Part shown: positions 16,665 to 25,164 of the stretch, piece after piece | How positions within the stretch are numbered: the first letter of the stretch is position 1 | How the letters are laid out: every line of letters begins with the position of its first letter | Origin: Lachnospiraceae bacterium | GTDB lineage: Bacteria > Bacillota > Clostridia > Lachnospirales > Lachnospiraceae | Direction of reading: 5' to 3' | Length of the DNA: 64,000 nucleotides | Assembly: GCA_017619635.1 (NCBI GenBank) | Contig: JAFZRZ010000016.1 | Coordinates: 1 to 64,000, forward strand | The notes under the pieces: model-generated | What the model saw: only the letters and a program-made list of their open reading frames with translations | Databases searched by the model: none | What the model was told of the DNA's origin: nothing | Translations under genes and position numbers: made by a program

Positions 16665-18332
16665 ATGGGTATATTTGTACTGATGGTACTCGCAGCAGTC
16701 ACAACTCTTTTGAATCCTGAGATCCAAAAGCATCTGATAAATGATGTTCTAAAAGGTGGCGGGGGAATGAGAAAGGCCCTTGTGTTCCTTATGTTCATGT
16801 TCTCGTTAAGTGTTGGTATCGTTGTTGTCAATATATTAAAGAGTAATGCGTCAACAAGACTGGGAGCGAAAATATCAGCTGATCTGAGGCTGGAGCTGTT
16901 TAAGAAATACCAGGAACTCCCGATCAGTTTTATTAATGACAGAAGACCCGGAGAATTATTAAACAGGATAACACAGGATACCTTGTATATAAGACAGTTT
17001 ATGGAGGATGTGTTCTGTAACCTGTTTGCCGTCCTTTTCATATTCATATGGGATGTGCTTTTCATGATGCTGATCAATCTTAAGCTTGCCATGCTTACTT
17101 TTGTATCTGTGCCTTTTGTAGTGTTTATGATCCTCGGTTTCAGAAAGACTGTATATCGTATCTTTCATATGCAGTTTAGAAAGAATGATGAGGTTTCAAG
17201 CAGCCTCCAGGATGTGATATCCGGGATGAGGGTTGTTAAGACTTATGGCAAGGAAAAGGATGAATCGGAAAGGTTTAAGGTCCTGTCGGGGGAATTTGCC
17301 GAAACACAGAGAAGAAATGAGACATTCTGGGCAGTTTTCCAACCCATCATATCTTTCCTTATGGGAATGGGAGTGGTAACTGTAGTGTATTTTGGTGGGT
17401 TGTATGTGTTTGATGGTAGCATGTCACCCGGAGAACTGTACCAGTTCATAACATATACACTTCTTCTGTTTCAGTATATAGAATGGATGAGTCGTATGCC
17501 CAGGGAGCTTACCCAGCTTATAAGCAGCATCGAGAGAATAGATGATATCTTAAGGCAGAAGGTTGATAAAGAGGATGAAGGTCTTGTTCATGATATAAAG
17601 ATAAAGGGAGAGATCACATTCGATCATGCCACCTTCGGATATAAGTCATACCAGCCTGTTTTGGAGGATATCAATGTAACTGTAAAACCCGGTGAGATGA
17701 TCGGTATAGTCGGGGCTTCGGGAACAGGAAAATCGACACTTATAAATCTGCTTATGAGATTGTATGAAGTTGATGACGGAAGGTTACTGATAGACGGGAC
17801 AGATATAAAAGAGATAAGTTTAAGATCGTATCGATCACAGCTTGGAGTTGTTTTGCAGGAGACATTCTTATTCTCAGGTACGATTATCGATAACATAAGA
17901 TTCTCCAAACCGGATGCGACATATGAAGAGATAATAAGAGCAGCAAAGATGGCCAATGCGCATGAATTCATATGCAATCTTAAAGACGGCTATAATACAT
18001 ATGTCGGAGAGAGGGGATCTTCTCTGTCTGGAGGAGAGCGTCAAAGGATAGCGATCGCAAGAGCGATACTTACTGATCCCAGACTTCTTATACTGGATGA
18101 AGCGACATCCAGTCTTGATACGGAAAGTGAATTCATGATACAGAAGGCACTCGAGAGACTGACTGAAGGTAAGACAACATTTGCCATAGCTCACAGACTT
18201 TCGACACTTCAGAAAGCAGACCGGTTAATGGTCATAGACGGACATAAGATAGCTGAGATAGGAACGCATGAAGAACTGCTAGCCCTGAAAGGGATATATT
18301 ATAAACTTTATACGGCTCAGATCACAGCCTGA
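16665..18332 (+). CDS. ABC exporter half-transporter, subunit B (apparently frameshifted from its N-terminal domain)
   Basis: The 555-residue half-transporter starts directly in its first membrane segment (MGIFVLMVLAAVTTLL), has six membrane segments to about residue 270 and a complete ATPase: GASGTGKST, signature LSGGERQRIAIARA, LLILDEATSS with catalytic Glu, and IAHRLS. The ATG at 16665 has only AAGAAAG as a poor ribosome site, and no other start codon lies in its frame back to 16587, where a stop closes it. Translation may depend on coupling or on frameshifting from the upstream PH/zinc-ribbon frame. Together with subunit A it should form the exporter. Terminator at 18342 ends the locus. 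Confidence 0.85.
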   Translation: MGIFVLMVLAAVTTLLNPEIQKHLINDVLKGGGGMRKALVFLMFMFSLSVGIVVVNILKSNASTRLGAKISADLRLELFKKYQELPISFINDRRPGELLNRITQDTLYIRQFMEDVFCNLFAVLFIFIWDVLFMMLINLKLAMLTFVSVPFVVFMILGFRKTVYRIFHMQFRKNDEVSSSLQDVISGMRVVKTYGKEKDESERFKVLSGEFAETQRRNETFWAVFQPIISFLMGMGVVTVVYFGGLYVFDGSMSPGELYQFITYTLLLFQYIEWMSRMPRELTQLISSIERIDDILRQKVDKEDEGLVHDIKIKGEITFDHATFGYKSYQPVLEDINVTVKPGEMIGIVGASGTGKSTLINLLMRLYEVDDGRLLIDGTDIKEISLRSYRSQLGVVLQETFLFSGTIIDNIRFSKPDATYEEIIRAAKMANAHEFICNLKDGYNTYVGERGSSLSGGERQRIAIARAILTDPRLLILDEATSSLDTESEFMIQKALERLTEGKTTFAIAHRLSTLQKADRLMVIDGHKIAEIGTHEELLALKGIYYKLYTAQITA

Positions 18333-18341
18333 ATTAATGAT

Positions 18342-18382
18342 ATCCTCATATATCAATAAGCGATATATGAGGATTTTTTTTT
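18342..18382 (+). terminator. intrinsic terminator of the ABC locus
   Basis: A perfect 13-bp stem (ATCCTCATATATC at 18342-18354 with 18362-18374), 7-base loop and eight T. Confidence 0.92.
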
Positions 18383-18393
18383 CGTTATAAACC

Positions 18394-18402
18394 TGTTATA
18401 AT
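18394..18402 (+). promoter_or_regulatory. extended -10 promoter of the murG unit
   Basis: TGTTATAAT is an extended -10 with a consensus hexamer at 18397-18402. The position of the -35 element is taken by the T run of the preceding terminator. Predicted start near 18409, 44 bases before the GTG of murG. Confidence 0.6.
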
Positions 18403-18452
18403 TCTATTTGGATTGTTTTATCCGCGAATAAAGTGGAAAGAAGGCACTGACA

Positions 18453-19529
18453 GTGAAAAAGATAGTATTGACAGGTGGCGGGACTGCCGGACATGTCACA
18501 CCTAACATAGCGTTGCTTCCTTCATTGGAGAAAGCAGGATACGAGATATATTATATCGGTTCATATGACGGAATCGAGAAAAGACTGATGGCTGATTATA
18601 ATGTAAAATATTACGGTATAGCCACAGGTAAGTTCAGAAGATATTTTGATCTGAAAAATTTCTCCGATCCTTTCAGAGTTCTAAAGGGATACAGAGAGGC
18701 AAGAAAGATCCTTAAAGAGATTAAGCCGGATGTCATTTTCAGTAAGGGTGGTTTCGTTTCAGTACCGGTTGTTCGTGCTGCCGGAGATCTTAAGATCCCA
18801 TGTGTCATACATGAATCTGATATGTCACCAGGTCTTGCCAACAGACTGTGTATTCCTGTAGCCGATAAGGTTTGTTGTAATTTCCCAGAGACGATCTCAA
18901 AGGTACCGGCAGGAAAAGCTGTACTTACAGGATCACCGATCAGAGCAGAACTTATGCAGGGTAATATAGAAGCTGGTTATAAACTCTGTGGATTTAATTC
19001 CTCAAAACCGGTTATCATGGTTATCGGCGGATCCCAGGGAGCACAGAGTATCAATGAGGTTGTAAGAGAATCTCTGGATACACTTCTTAAAGATTTCCAG
19101 ATAATACATATCTGCGGTAAGGAAAAGATGGATAATCTTAAACTTTCTGTTCCGGGTTATAAACAGTTTGAGTATCTTAAAGCTGAACTTAAAGATGCTT
19201 TTGCCATGTCAGACGTTGTCATATCAAGAGCAGGTGCCAATGCGATATGTGAATTGCTCGCACTTAACAAACCCAATATCCTTATACCGCTTTCGGCTGG
19301 TACTAGAGGAGATCAGATCCTTAATGCCTCTTCTTTTGAGGGACAGGGATTCAGTGCGGTTATCAGAGAGGAGGCACTCGATCCTATCTCGCTTGTTGAG
19401 ACGGTTCATGAGGTATTCCTTAACAGAAAGCAATATATTGAAAACATGGTTAGCAGCGGTCAGTTAAACTCAATAAAGACCATAATGGGTCTGATCGAGG
19501 AATGTGCCGAAAAACAATCAAAAGAATAA
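18453..19529 (+). CDS. murG: UDP-GlcNAc:lipid I N-acetylglucosaminyltransferase MurG
   Basis: The 358-residue GT-B enzyme converts lipid I to lipid II on the inner face of the membrane in peptidoglycan synthesis. The N-terminal glycine loop reads GGGTAGHVTPN, the acceptor-side loop is HESDMSPGLANR, and the C-terminal donor site contains GGSQGAQSIN and SRAGANAICELLAL, with QF replaced by GDQILNA near the end. These variants are typical of the clostridial MurG branch. The start is GTG with AGAAGG upstream. It is located outside any division/cell-wall cluster, and heads a unit with the rhomboid gene 4 bases later. Whether this is the only murG of the genome cannot be told. Confidence 0.88.
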   Translation: MKKIVLTGGGTAGHVTPNIALLPSLEKAGYEIYYIGSYDGIEKRLMADYNVKYYGIATGKFRRYFDLKNFSDPFRVLKGYREARKILKEIKPDVIFSKGGFVSVPVVRAAGDLKIPCVIHESDMSPGLANRLCIPVADKVCCNFPETISKVPAGKAVLTGSPIRAELMQGNIEAGYKLCGFNSSKPVIMVIGGSQGAQSINEVVRESLDTLLKDFQIIHICGKEKMDNLKLSVPGYKQFEYLKAELKDAFAMSDVVISRAGANAICELLALNKPNILIPLSAGTRGDQILNASSFEGQGFSAVIREEALDPISLVETVHEVFLNRKQYIENMVSSGQLNSIKTIMGLIEECAEKQSKE

Positions 19530-19532
19530 GGA

Positions 19533-20630
19533 ATGCTGACATCAATGGTCGTCAGATTATTTGAAAAATATATGCAGGATATGGGGTATGACATTTTACC
19601 TACATCATATCCGCAGATAAAAGAATATCTTAAAGAAGAAAACGGTTTCGCAAATATAATTCAGGTGATCGAATTAAAAAATGAGCCCGTTTTTGATCAT
19701 GACAGGTTTAAAGAGTTCACAAAAGATGTATCTTCCATGATAAAAAATAAAGACATACATGTAATGAGTCTTGTCTTTTGTGAGGATTGCGCTCTTGCAT
19801 GCAACATGGTGGAAAATGAATATATGTGCTGGATCATAGACAGCAAAGAACTCATTTTCATTGACAGGGACTGTGAGGAAGCTGAGGATTTCTATGGTCT
19901 TAGAGGCATTCTTACAGGCTGGCTTAAAGATACCAAAGCCTTGCTTGATTCCGGTGATATGCATGCTATCAGCGATAGGCTATTAAACAATGAGGAACGT
20001 GAAAGCCTTAAAGAGAAAAACAGCAGGAAGCCTTCACCTGTAGCTGTAACACTGGTAATAGTTAATTCGATCGTGTTTCTTACATCTGTGATAATAGGAA
20101 ATGTTGCAGCAAACGGGACCAATCCTTTCGTGAATGCCGGTCAGATGGACTACAACAGAATAGTAGCAGGAGAGTACTACAGATTTCTCACAGCAGCATT
20201 TCTTCATGGTGGCATACAGCATCTGATCGGAAATATGATCCTTTTGTATTTCATGGGTGAAATGGTGGAACATCAGATAGGATCTGTCAGGTTTGCTTCG
20301 GTATATCTGTTATCAGGTATACTGGGAAATGTGGTATCATATACATACGAGATGCTTTCCGGTATAAGATATGTTTCGGTCGGAGCGTCCGGGGCTATAT
20401 ATGGCATTATGGGTGCTTTGCTGTATCTGGTCATAAAGAAGACCAGTGGCTTAAACATACCTGTAAAAAGGATGATATTGGTCCTGGCATATTGCATATA
20501 CAGCAGTTTTGCGACAGAGCATGTGGATTTTGCCGCTCATATTGGCGGTCTTATAGGTGGTTTCATACTTACAACTGTCATTTGTGAACTGACAAAGAAA
20601 AGAGGAGGAGGATCGGAAATTGAAAGTTAA
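19533..20630 (+). CDS. rhomboid family intramembrane serine protease
   Basis: The 365-residue protein has a soluble N-terminal domain of about 165 residues and a six-helix rhomboid domain. The catalytic Ser286 is in GASGAIYG, His336 in AHIGG, and the HGGIQHLIGN motif lies in the second helix, so the dyad is intact. Rhomboids cleave membrane-anchored substrates; the substrate here is unknown. ATG 19533 lies only 3 bases after murG with AAGGA touching it, so the second ATG at 19545, about 12 bases past AAGGA, is an equally possible start. The N-terminal domain contains DRDCEEAEDFYGLRGILTGW and has no family I can name. Its 3' end overlaps the next gene by 11 bases. Confidence 0.85.
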   Translation: MLTSMVVRLFEKYMQDMGYDILPTSYPQIKEYLKEENGFANIIQVIELKNEPVFDHDRFKEFTKDVSSMIKNKDIHVMSLVFCEDCALACNMVENEYMCWIIDSKELIFIDRDCEEAEDFYGLRGILTGWLKDTKALLDSGDMHAISDRLLNNEERESLKEKNSRKPSPVAVTLVIVNSIVFLTSVIIGNVAANGTNPFVNAGQMDYNRIVAGEYYRFLTAAFLHGGIQHLIGNMILLYFMGEMVEHQIGSVRFASVYLLSGILGNVVSYTYEMLSGIRYVSVGASGAIYGIMGALLYLVIKKTSGLNIPVKRMILVLAYCIYSSFATEHVDFAAHIGGLIGGFILTTVICELTKKRGGGSEIES

Positions 20631-21606
20631 TATATACTACGGTGGAAGAGGACTGATGGACGATCCGACGCTCTTCGTTATAGATAAGATGCAGAGTGTT
20701 CTCGAGGAACTCAATGTAAAAGTTGAAAGATATATGCTCTGTGAACAGAGAGCTGCTATAACAACGCTTCCCCAGACACTTAAGGATGTTGACGGGATCA
20801 TACTTGCGACCACTGTTGAGTGGTATGGTATTGGCGGATATATGCAGCAGTTTCTGGATGCATGCTGGCTTTACGGTGATAAAGAGAAGATATCCGGTAT
20901 ATACATGTGCCCGATAGTAATGTCGACCACATACGGGGAGAGAGAAGGAAAACTGAATCTGTCTCAGGCTTGGGAAATACTTGGCGGACTTCCATGTTCA
21001 GGAATTTGCGGATATATAGCAAATGCAGCTTCGCTTGAGATGGATGACAGATATACCACACTCATTGAGAAAAAAGCTGAGAATGTTTACAGGACAATAA
21101 AGCAGAAGATGATAAGCTTCCCTGCGAGCAATCAGGCTGTAAAGCAGATGGTATCCGTATCGACCAATACCGATCTGACACCACAGGAATCTGAACAGTT
21201 ATCTCAATATGCCGCAGATGACAGTTATGTTCAACGTCAGAAAGAGGATATACAGGACCTTGCCAGGATGTTCAAAGGTATGATGGGTAAGGAACCGACA
21301 GAGGGTGAATCCTATATAAGCGCGCTTAAAGAACATTTTAATCCGGTTGCCGGATTCAAGGCAGGATATAAGATAATGATAGGAAAGAAACCTCTTTCCA
21401 TCAAAGTAGACGGAGCAGAGGCGGAATACCTTTTAGAAGCTATTGATAAAGCAGACGTTGAGATCAGTATCAACGATGAGACCATGCAGGATATAGTATC
21501 GGGAAGGATGACCTTCCAGAGAGCATTTATGGCTGGAAATATGAAGATGAAGGGTGACTTCAAGATTTTAAGAACCCTTGATGAGCTGTTTGTTTTCATG
21601 TCATAG
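20620..21606 (+). CDS. flavodoxin-fold oxidoreductase fused to SCP2-like domain
   Basis: The 328-residue protein has an N-terminal flavodoxin-like fold (1-165; MKVNIYYGGRGLMDD, DGIILATTVEWYGIGGYMQQFLD) similar to NADPH-dependent FMN reductases, a linker with an acidic/Gln-rich stretch, and a C-terminal SCP2 sterol-carrier-like domain (about 230-328; LSIKVDGAEAEYLLEAIDKADVEI-like pattern and MTFQRAFMAGNMKMKGDF). The SCP2 fold binds lipids or other hydrophobic ligands. The start is TTG 20620 with AGGAGGAGG upstream, overlapping the rhomboid gene. The combination suggests redox work on a lipid-like substrate; this is inference. Confidence 0.75.
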   Translation: MKVNIYYGGRGLMDDPTLFVIDKMQSVLEELNVKVERYMLCEQRAAITTLPQTLKDVDGIILATTVEWYGIGGYMQQFLDACWLYGDKEKISGIYMCPIVMSTTYGEREGKLNLSQAWEILGGLPCSGICGYIANAASLEMDDRYTTLIEKKAENVYRTIKQKMISFPASNQAVKQMVSVSTNTDLTPQESEQLSQYAADDSYVQRQKEDIQDLARMFKGMMGKEPTEGESYISALKEHFNPVAGFKAGYKIMIGKKPLSIKVDGAEAEYLLEAIDKADVEISINDETMQDIVSGRMTFQRAFMAGNMKMKGDFKILRTLDELFVFMS

Positions 21607-21628
21607 CATATATGAAAAGAGGTAAAGT

Positions 21629-22039
21629 ATGAAAGACGACAATTGTATTTTTTGTAAACTGGCAAATGGTATCATTCCAACCAATTCCATCTATGAAGAT
21701 GAGGATTTCAATGTTATACTTGATGCCGGACCTGCAACAAAGGGACATGCGCTCATTATCCCCAAGGAACATTATAAGAACATATATGAGTTACCTGATA
21801 AGACTGCCGCAGATGCCTTTAAACTTGCTAAGAAGCTTGCTATAAAGATGACTGACAAACTTGGAGCGGATGGCTTCAATATCGTCCAGAACAACAATGA
21901 GGTAGCCGGACAGTCCGTATTTCATTTTCACATGCATCTGATACCCAGATATGAAGGGGATGGACAGCATATTTTGTGGAAACCCACCGAGCCTGATGCA
22001 GATGTGCTTAAGGGCATAGCTGACAGTCTCAGGGATTGA
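21629..22039 (+). CDS. HIT family nucleotide hydrolase
   Basis: The 136-residue protein is a histidine-triad (Hint-like) purine nucleotide phosphoramidase or nucleotidyl hydrolase. The triad is FHFHMHLIPRY and the N-terminal CIFC pair is the optional zinc-binding CxxC. It is cytoplasmic. ATG 21629 is preceded by AAAGAGG. It ends the unit beginning at murG; the physiological substrate of bacterial HIT proteins of this type is poorly defined. Confidence 0.92.
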   Translation: MKDDNCIFCKLANGIIPTNSIYEDEDFNVILDAGPATKGHALIIPKEHYKNIYELPDKTAADAFKLAKKLAIKMTDKLGADGFNIVQNNNEVAGQSVFHFHMHLIPRYEGDGQHILWKPTEPDADVLKGIADSLRD

Positions 22040-22123
22040 TAGAAACAAACCCCTTAAAAGATAAACGATCAGATATTGAGACTGACAGGGGTTAAGCGAA
22101 TATATAAGAAGGAGATTTACATT

Positions 22124-23470
22124 ATGAGTAAAGTAACTTTTGACTACTCCAAGGCAGGTGTGTTTGTAGCTGACCATGAAGTAGAGAACATGAAAAAACT
22201 GGTATTGGATGCAAAGGAACTTTTGGTATCCAAGAAGGGACCGGGCAATGATTTCTTGGGATGGATCGATCAGCCCGTAGCATATGACAAGGAAGAGTTT
22301 GCACGCATCAAGGCAGCAGCAGCTAAGATTCAGAATGATTCCGATGTGCTTTTGGTTGTAGGTATAGGCGGATCCTACCTTGGAGCAAGAGCTGCAATTG
22401 AGTTTTTAAGACACGGCTTCTACAACATGATAAGCAAGGAACAGAGAAAGACTCCTGAGATTTATTTTGTAGGCAATTCTATCAGTTCAACCTACCTTAA
22501 GAATCTGATCGATGTTATAGGGGACAGAGATTTTTCTATCAACATGATCTCAAAATCAGGAACAACAACAGAACCTGCCATTGCGTTCCGTGTACTTAAG
22601 GCAATGATGGAGAAGAAATACGGTAAACAGGAAGCTGCAAAGAGGATCTATGCAACAACCGATAAGGCAAAAGGCTCTCTTAAGGGACTTGCTACAGAGG
22701 AAGGTTATGAGACATTTGTGGTTCCGGATGATATAGGCGGAAGATTCTCAGTACTCACAGCAGTAGGACTTCTCCCTATAGCTGTAAGCGGAGCAGATAT
22801 AGATAAGCTTATGGAAGGTGCTGCAAGCGGACGTGAGATGGCGCTTAACAATGCATTTGAGGAAAATGATGCGCTTAAGTATGCGGCTCTTCGTAACATC
22901 CTTTACAGAAAAGGAAAATCAATAGAGATCCTTTGTAACTATGAGCCTGCAGTACACTATGTATCAGAATGGTGGAAGCAGCTTTATGGAGAGAGTGAAG
23001 GAAAAGATCAGAGAGGTATCTTCCCGGCAAGTGTTGACCTTACAACAGATCTTCATTCAATGGGTCAGTTCATTCAGGACGGCGCAAGGAATATGTTTGA
23101 GACTGTTATAAATGTTGAGAAATCAAGAGAAGAGATTGTAATTGAAGAGGAACCTGTAGATCTTGACGGACTTAACTATCTGACAGGTAAGACTGTTGAC
23201 TTCGTAAATAAATCTGCAATGAACGGTACTATACTTGCTCATACAGACGGACAGGTTCCCAACTGCATGATCAATATACCTGAGATGAATGAGTATTATC
23301 TTGGTCAGTTGTTCTACTTCTTTGAGTTTGCCTGTGGCGTAAGCGGATATATACTTGGTGTAAATCCGTTCAATCAGCCCGGTGTTGAAAGCTATAAGAA
23401 GAACATGTTTGCTCTTTTGGGTAAACCCGGATATGAAGCTCAGCGTGAGGAACTGTTGAAGAGATTGTAA
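22124..23470 (+). CDS. pgi: glucose-6-phosphate isomerase
   Basis: The 448-residue enzyme interconverts glucose 6-phosphate and fructose 6-phosphate. It has the short Gram-positive form with SIS folds: [44 protein letters not shown] with the catalytic Arg, and the C-terminal [14 protein letters not shown] with active-site Lys and Gln. The ATG at 22124 has AAGGAG 8 bases upstream; an upstream in-frame ATG at 22076 has no ribosome site. Length is normal. The 84-base gap from the HIT gene contains a weak inverted repeat AACCCCT/AGGGGTT but no clear promoter. Confidence 0.95.
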   Translation: MSKVTFDYSKAGVFVADHEVENMKKLVLDAKELLVSKKGPGNDFLGWIDQPVAYDKEEFARIKAAAAKIQNDSDVLLVVGIGGSYLGARAAIEFLRHGFYNMISKEQRKTPEIYFVGNSISSTYLKNLIDVIGDRDFSINMISKSGTTTEPAIAFRVLKAMMEKKYGKQEAAKRIYATTDKAKGSLKGLATEEGYETFVVPDDIGGRFSVLTAVGLLPIAVSGADIDKLMEGAASGREMALNNAFEENDALKYAALRNILYRKGKSIEILCNYEPAVHYVSEWWKQLYGESEGKDQRGIFPASVDLTTDLHSMGQFIQDGARNMFETVINVEKSREEIVIEEEPVDLDGLNYLTGKTVDFVNKSAMNGTILAHTDGQVPNCMINIPEMNEYYLGQLFYFFEFACGVSGYILGVNPFNQPGVESYKKNMFALLGKPGYEAQREELLKRL

Positions 23471-23502
23471 TTACGATTTGGTGATAAACGGTATAAAGGA
23501 AA

Positions 23503-23532
23503 TCAGCGCCCTTTGCAGGGCGCTGAAGTTTT
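23503..23532 (+). terminator. terminator of pgi
   Basis: A perfect 10-bp GC-rich stem (TCAGCGCCCT at 23503-23512 with 23517-23526) with a TTGC loop is followed by AGTTTT. The T run is short but the stem is strong. Confidence 0.7.
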
Positions 23533-23596
23533 AATGTATAGAGACATCTAGCTCGGCAGAAGCTAGTTATCTGGCATATGAATTTATCCTTCTATA

Positions 23597-24067
23597 TTAA
23601 TTATCGACAACTGTGTCTCCATTTATTATACTTAAACCGGAAGCCACTCCAGCTTCTGTAAAATATGGCATACCATTTAGTTCATGAGCAGTGATCGTTA
23701 TTGAATTAGACGAATCAAACCATCTTTTTGATCTCAATTCATATTCTGTTACCCCTACATTTTCAAGGGCAAGCTGCCAATATTTATCGTCACCGGATAT
23801 AGAAGTGTTAACGGTTGTTTTTGTGCCTGGTGAAAAAACCAAATTGCAAGTCGGAGGGATATCAATATGATGTCTGTCAGCGTCTGCGGCAAAAATCTCA
23901 GCTGCATGACAGAGTTCTTCGATAGTTTGCACATCGGTTGCCATACGTGATTTTTCGACCAGTTTTATAAACTGTGGAGCAAGTACACCAACAAGAACTG
24001 CCATTATAGCAATTACAACAATCAGTTCAACTAGCGAGAAACCGCTGTTTTTATAGGTGCTTTTCAT
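23597..24067 (-). CDS. type IV pilin-like prepilin, solitary
   Basis: The 156-residue product has a class III prepilin signal: short basic leader MKSTYKNSG followed by FSLVELIVVIAIMAVLVG, with Phe at +1 and Glu at +5 after cleavage by a prepilin peptidase. The rest is a small globular domain with cysteines at CHAAE and PPTCN. It resembles type IV pilins or the pseudopilins used in competence and secretion. No pilus ATPase, peptidase or platform gene is in the window, so it stands alone and must depend on machinery elsewhere. AGGAGGATTAGGAG precedes the ATG. The promoter is at 24092-24120. Confidence 0.8.
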   Translation of the reverse strand: MKSTYKNSGFSLVELIVVIAIMAVLVGVLAPQFIKLVEKSRMATDVQTIEELCHAAEIFAADADRHHIDIPPTCNLVFSPGTKTTVNTSISGDDKYWQLALENVGVTEYELRSKRWFDSSNSITITAHELNGMPYFTEAGVASGLSIINGDTVVDN

Positions 24068-24091
24068 AACTCCTAATCCTCCTCTGAGTAT

Positions 24092-24120
24092 ATAATACTA
24101 CAAGTAAAAGAATTTTACAA
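24092..24120 (-). promoter_or_regulatory. promoter of the prepilin gene
   Basis: On the minus strand TTGTAA (24120-24115), 17 bases, TATTAT (24097-24092). Predicted start near 24085, 18 bases before the ATG at 24067. Confidence 0.6.
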
Positions 24121-24134
24121 GAGAAATCTTAAAA

Positions 24135-24156
24135 AAAATTAAGGTAAAATTAAGGT
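24135..24156 (+). repeat. perfect 11-bp tandem duplication before the dehydrogenase gene
   Basis: AAAATTAAGGT occurs twice head to tail (24135-24145, 24146-24156). Each copy holds an AAGG that can serve as ribosome site; the second is properly spaced for ATG 24163. Confidence 0.7.
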
Positions 24157-24162
24157 TATTTT

Positions 24163-25122
24163 ATGAAAATAGTTTTTTTGGACAGAAATACGATAGGATT
24201 TGATATAGAAACAGCAGGATTTAGGGATTTTGGTGAGTTGGAAGAACATGATTCCTGCAGTGTTTCGGACAGCAAAAAGTATATAAAAGATGCTGATGTT
24301 GTTATCTTCAATAAAACAGTTATGAATGAGGACATGTTAAAAGATGCTTCAAATGTAAAGCTGTTGTGCGTTACAGCCACAGGTTATGATAATGTCGATC
24401 TGGATTATTGTAGGAGCAGGGGTATAGCTGTATGTAACGTAAGAGGTTATTCAACACCCGCCGTGGTACAGCATACATTTGCGTTGGCTCTTTATGTGCT
24501 TGAAAAGATTAGCTACTACGATAACTACGTTAAGTCGGGTGAATACTGTAAGGCTAGCGGTTTTTCAAATTTTGATGAAAGATATTTTGAATTGGAAGGA
24601 AAAACCTGGGGTATTGTCGGCATGGGCAATATCGGAAGGGGTGTGGCTAAAGTTGCATCAGCTTTTGGGTGTCGGGTGATATATTATTCCGCTTCCGGGA
24701 ATAATTGCTCGGATCTATATGAAAGAGTTGATTTTGATACACTGTTGCATGAGAGTGATATTCTGTCCCTGCATTGTCCGTTGAATGAAAAGACCAGAGG
24801 GCTTATGAATATTGAAGCCTTTAAGCAGATGAAAAAGTCTGCTATACTTGTAAATGTGGCTAGAGGACCGGTAGTGGATGAACAGGCACTTTATACTGCT
24901 TTAACACAAAATATGATAGCAGGTGCCGGTCTGGATGTTCTTAGTAAGGAACCTATGAGCGTTGACAATCCGCTGATAAATATAAAAGACAGTAAAAAGC
25001 TCATTATAACACCTCATATGGCCTGGGCGAGTATTGAAGCCAGAAGCAGATGTGTTCAGGAGATATATAAGAATATAGAAAGTTTTTTGGCTGGAGAAGA
25101 AAGAAACAGGGTAGATATTTGA
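24163..25122 (+). CDS. D-isomer-specific 2-hydroxyacid dehydrogenase
   Basis: The 319-residue NAD-dependent dehydrogenase has the Rossmann loop GIVGMGNIGRGVAK and the three catalytic residues of the family: Arg in NVARGPVVDE, Glu in LDVLSKEPM and His in TPHMAW. Overall it resembles glycerate dehydrogenase/hydroxypyruvate reductase-like clostridial enzymes reducing 2-keto acids. The exact substrate cannot be read from sequence. The start ATG lies 7 bases past AAGGT. It is followed 42 bases later by the SAH hydrolase gene, probably in one unit, which could hint at a role in sulfur amino acid or methyl-cycle metabolism but does not prove it. Confidence 0.85.
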   Translation: MKIVFLDRNTIGFDIETAGFRDFGELEEHDSCSVSDSKKYIKDADVVIFNKTVMNEDMLKDASNVKLLCVTATGYDNVDLDYCRSRGIAVCNVRGYSTPAVVQHTFALALYVLEKISYYDNYVKSGEYCKASGFSNFDERYFELEGKTWGIVGMGNIGRGVAKVASAFGCRVIYYSASGNNCSDLYERVDFDTLLHESDILSLHCPLNEKTRGLMNIEAFKQMKKSAILVNVARGPVVDEQALYTALTQNMIAGAGLDVLSKEPMSVDNPLINIKDSKKLIITPHMAWASIEARSRCVQEIYKNIESFLAGEERNRVDI

Positions 25123-25164
25123 CCCCAAAGATATGAAACAGACTAACAGGAAAGGGAGACGATC

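Noticed and set aside
25123-25164. SAH riboswitch before ahcY
   Set aside because: Gap of 42 bases is too short and shows no conserved core.
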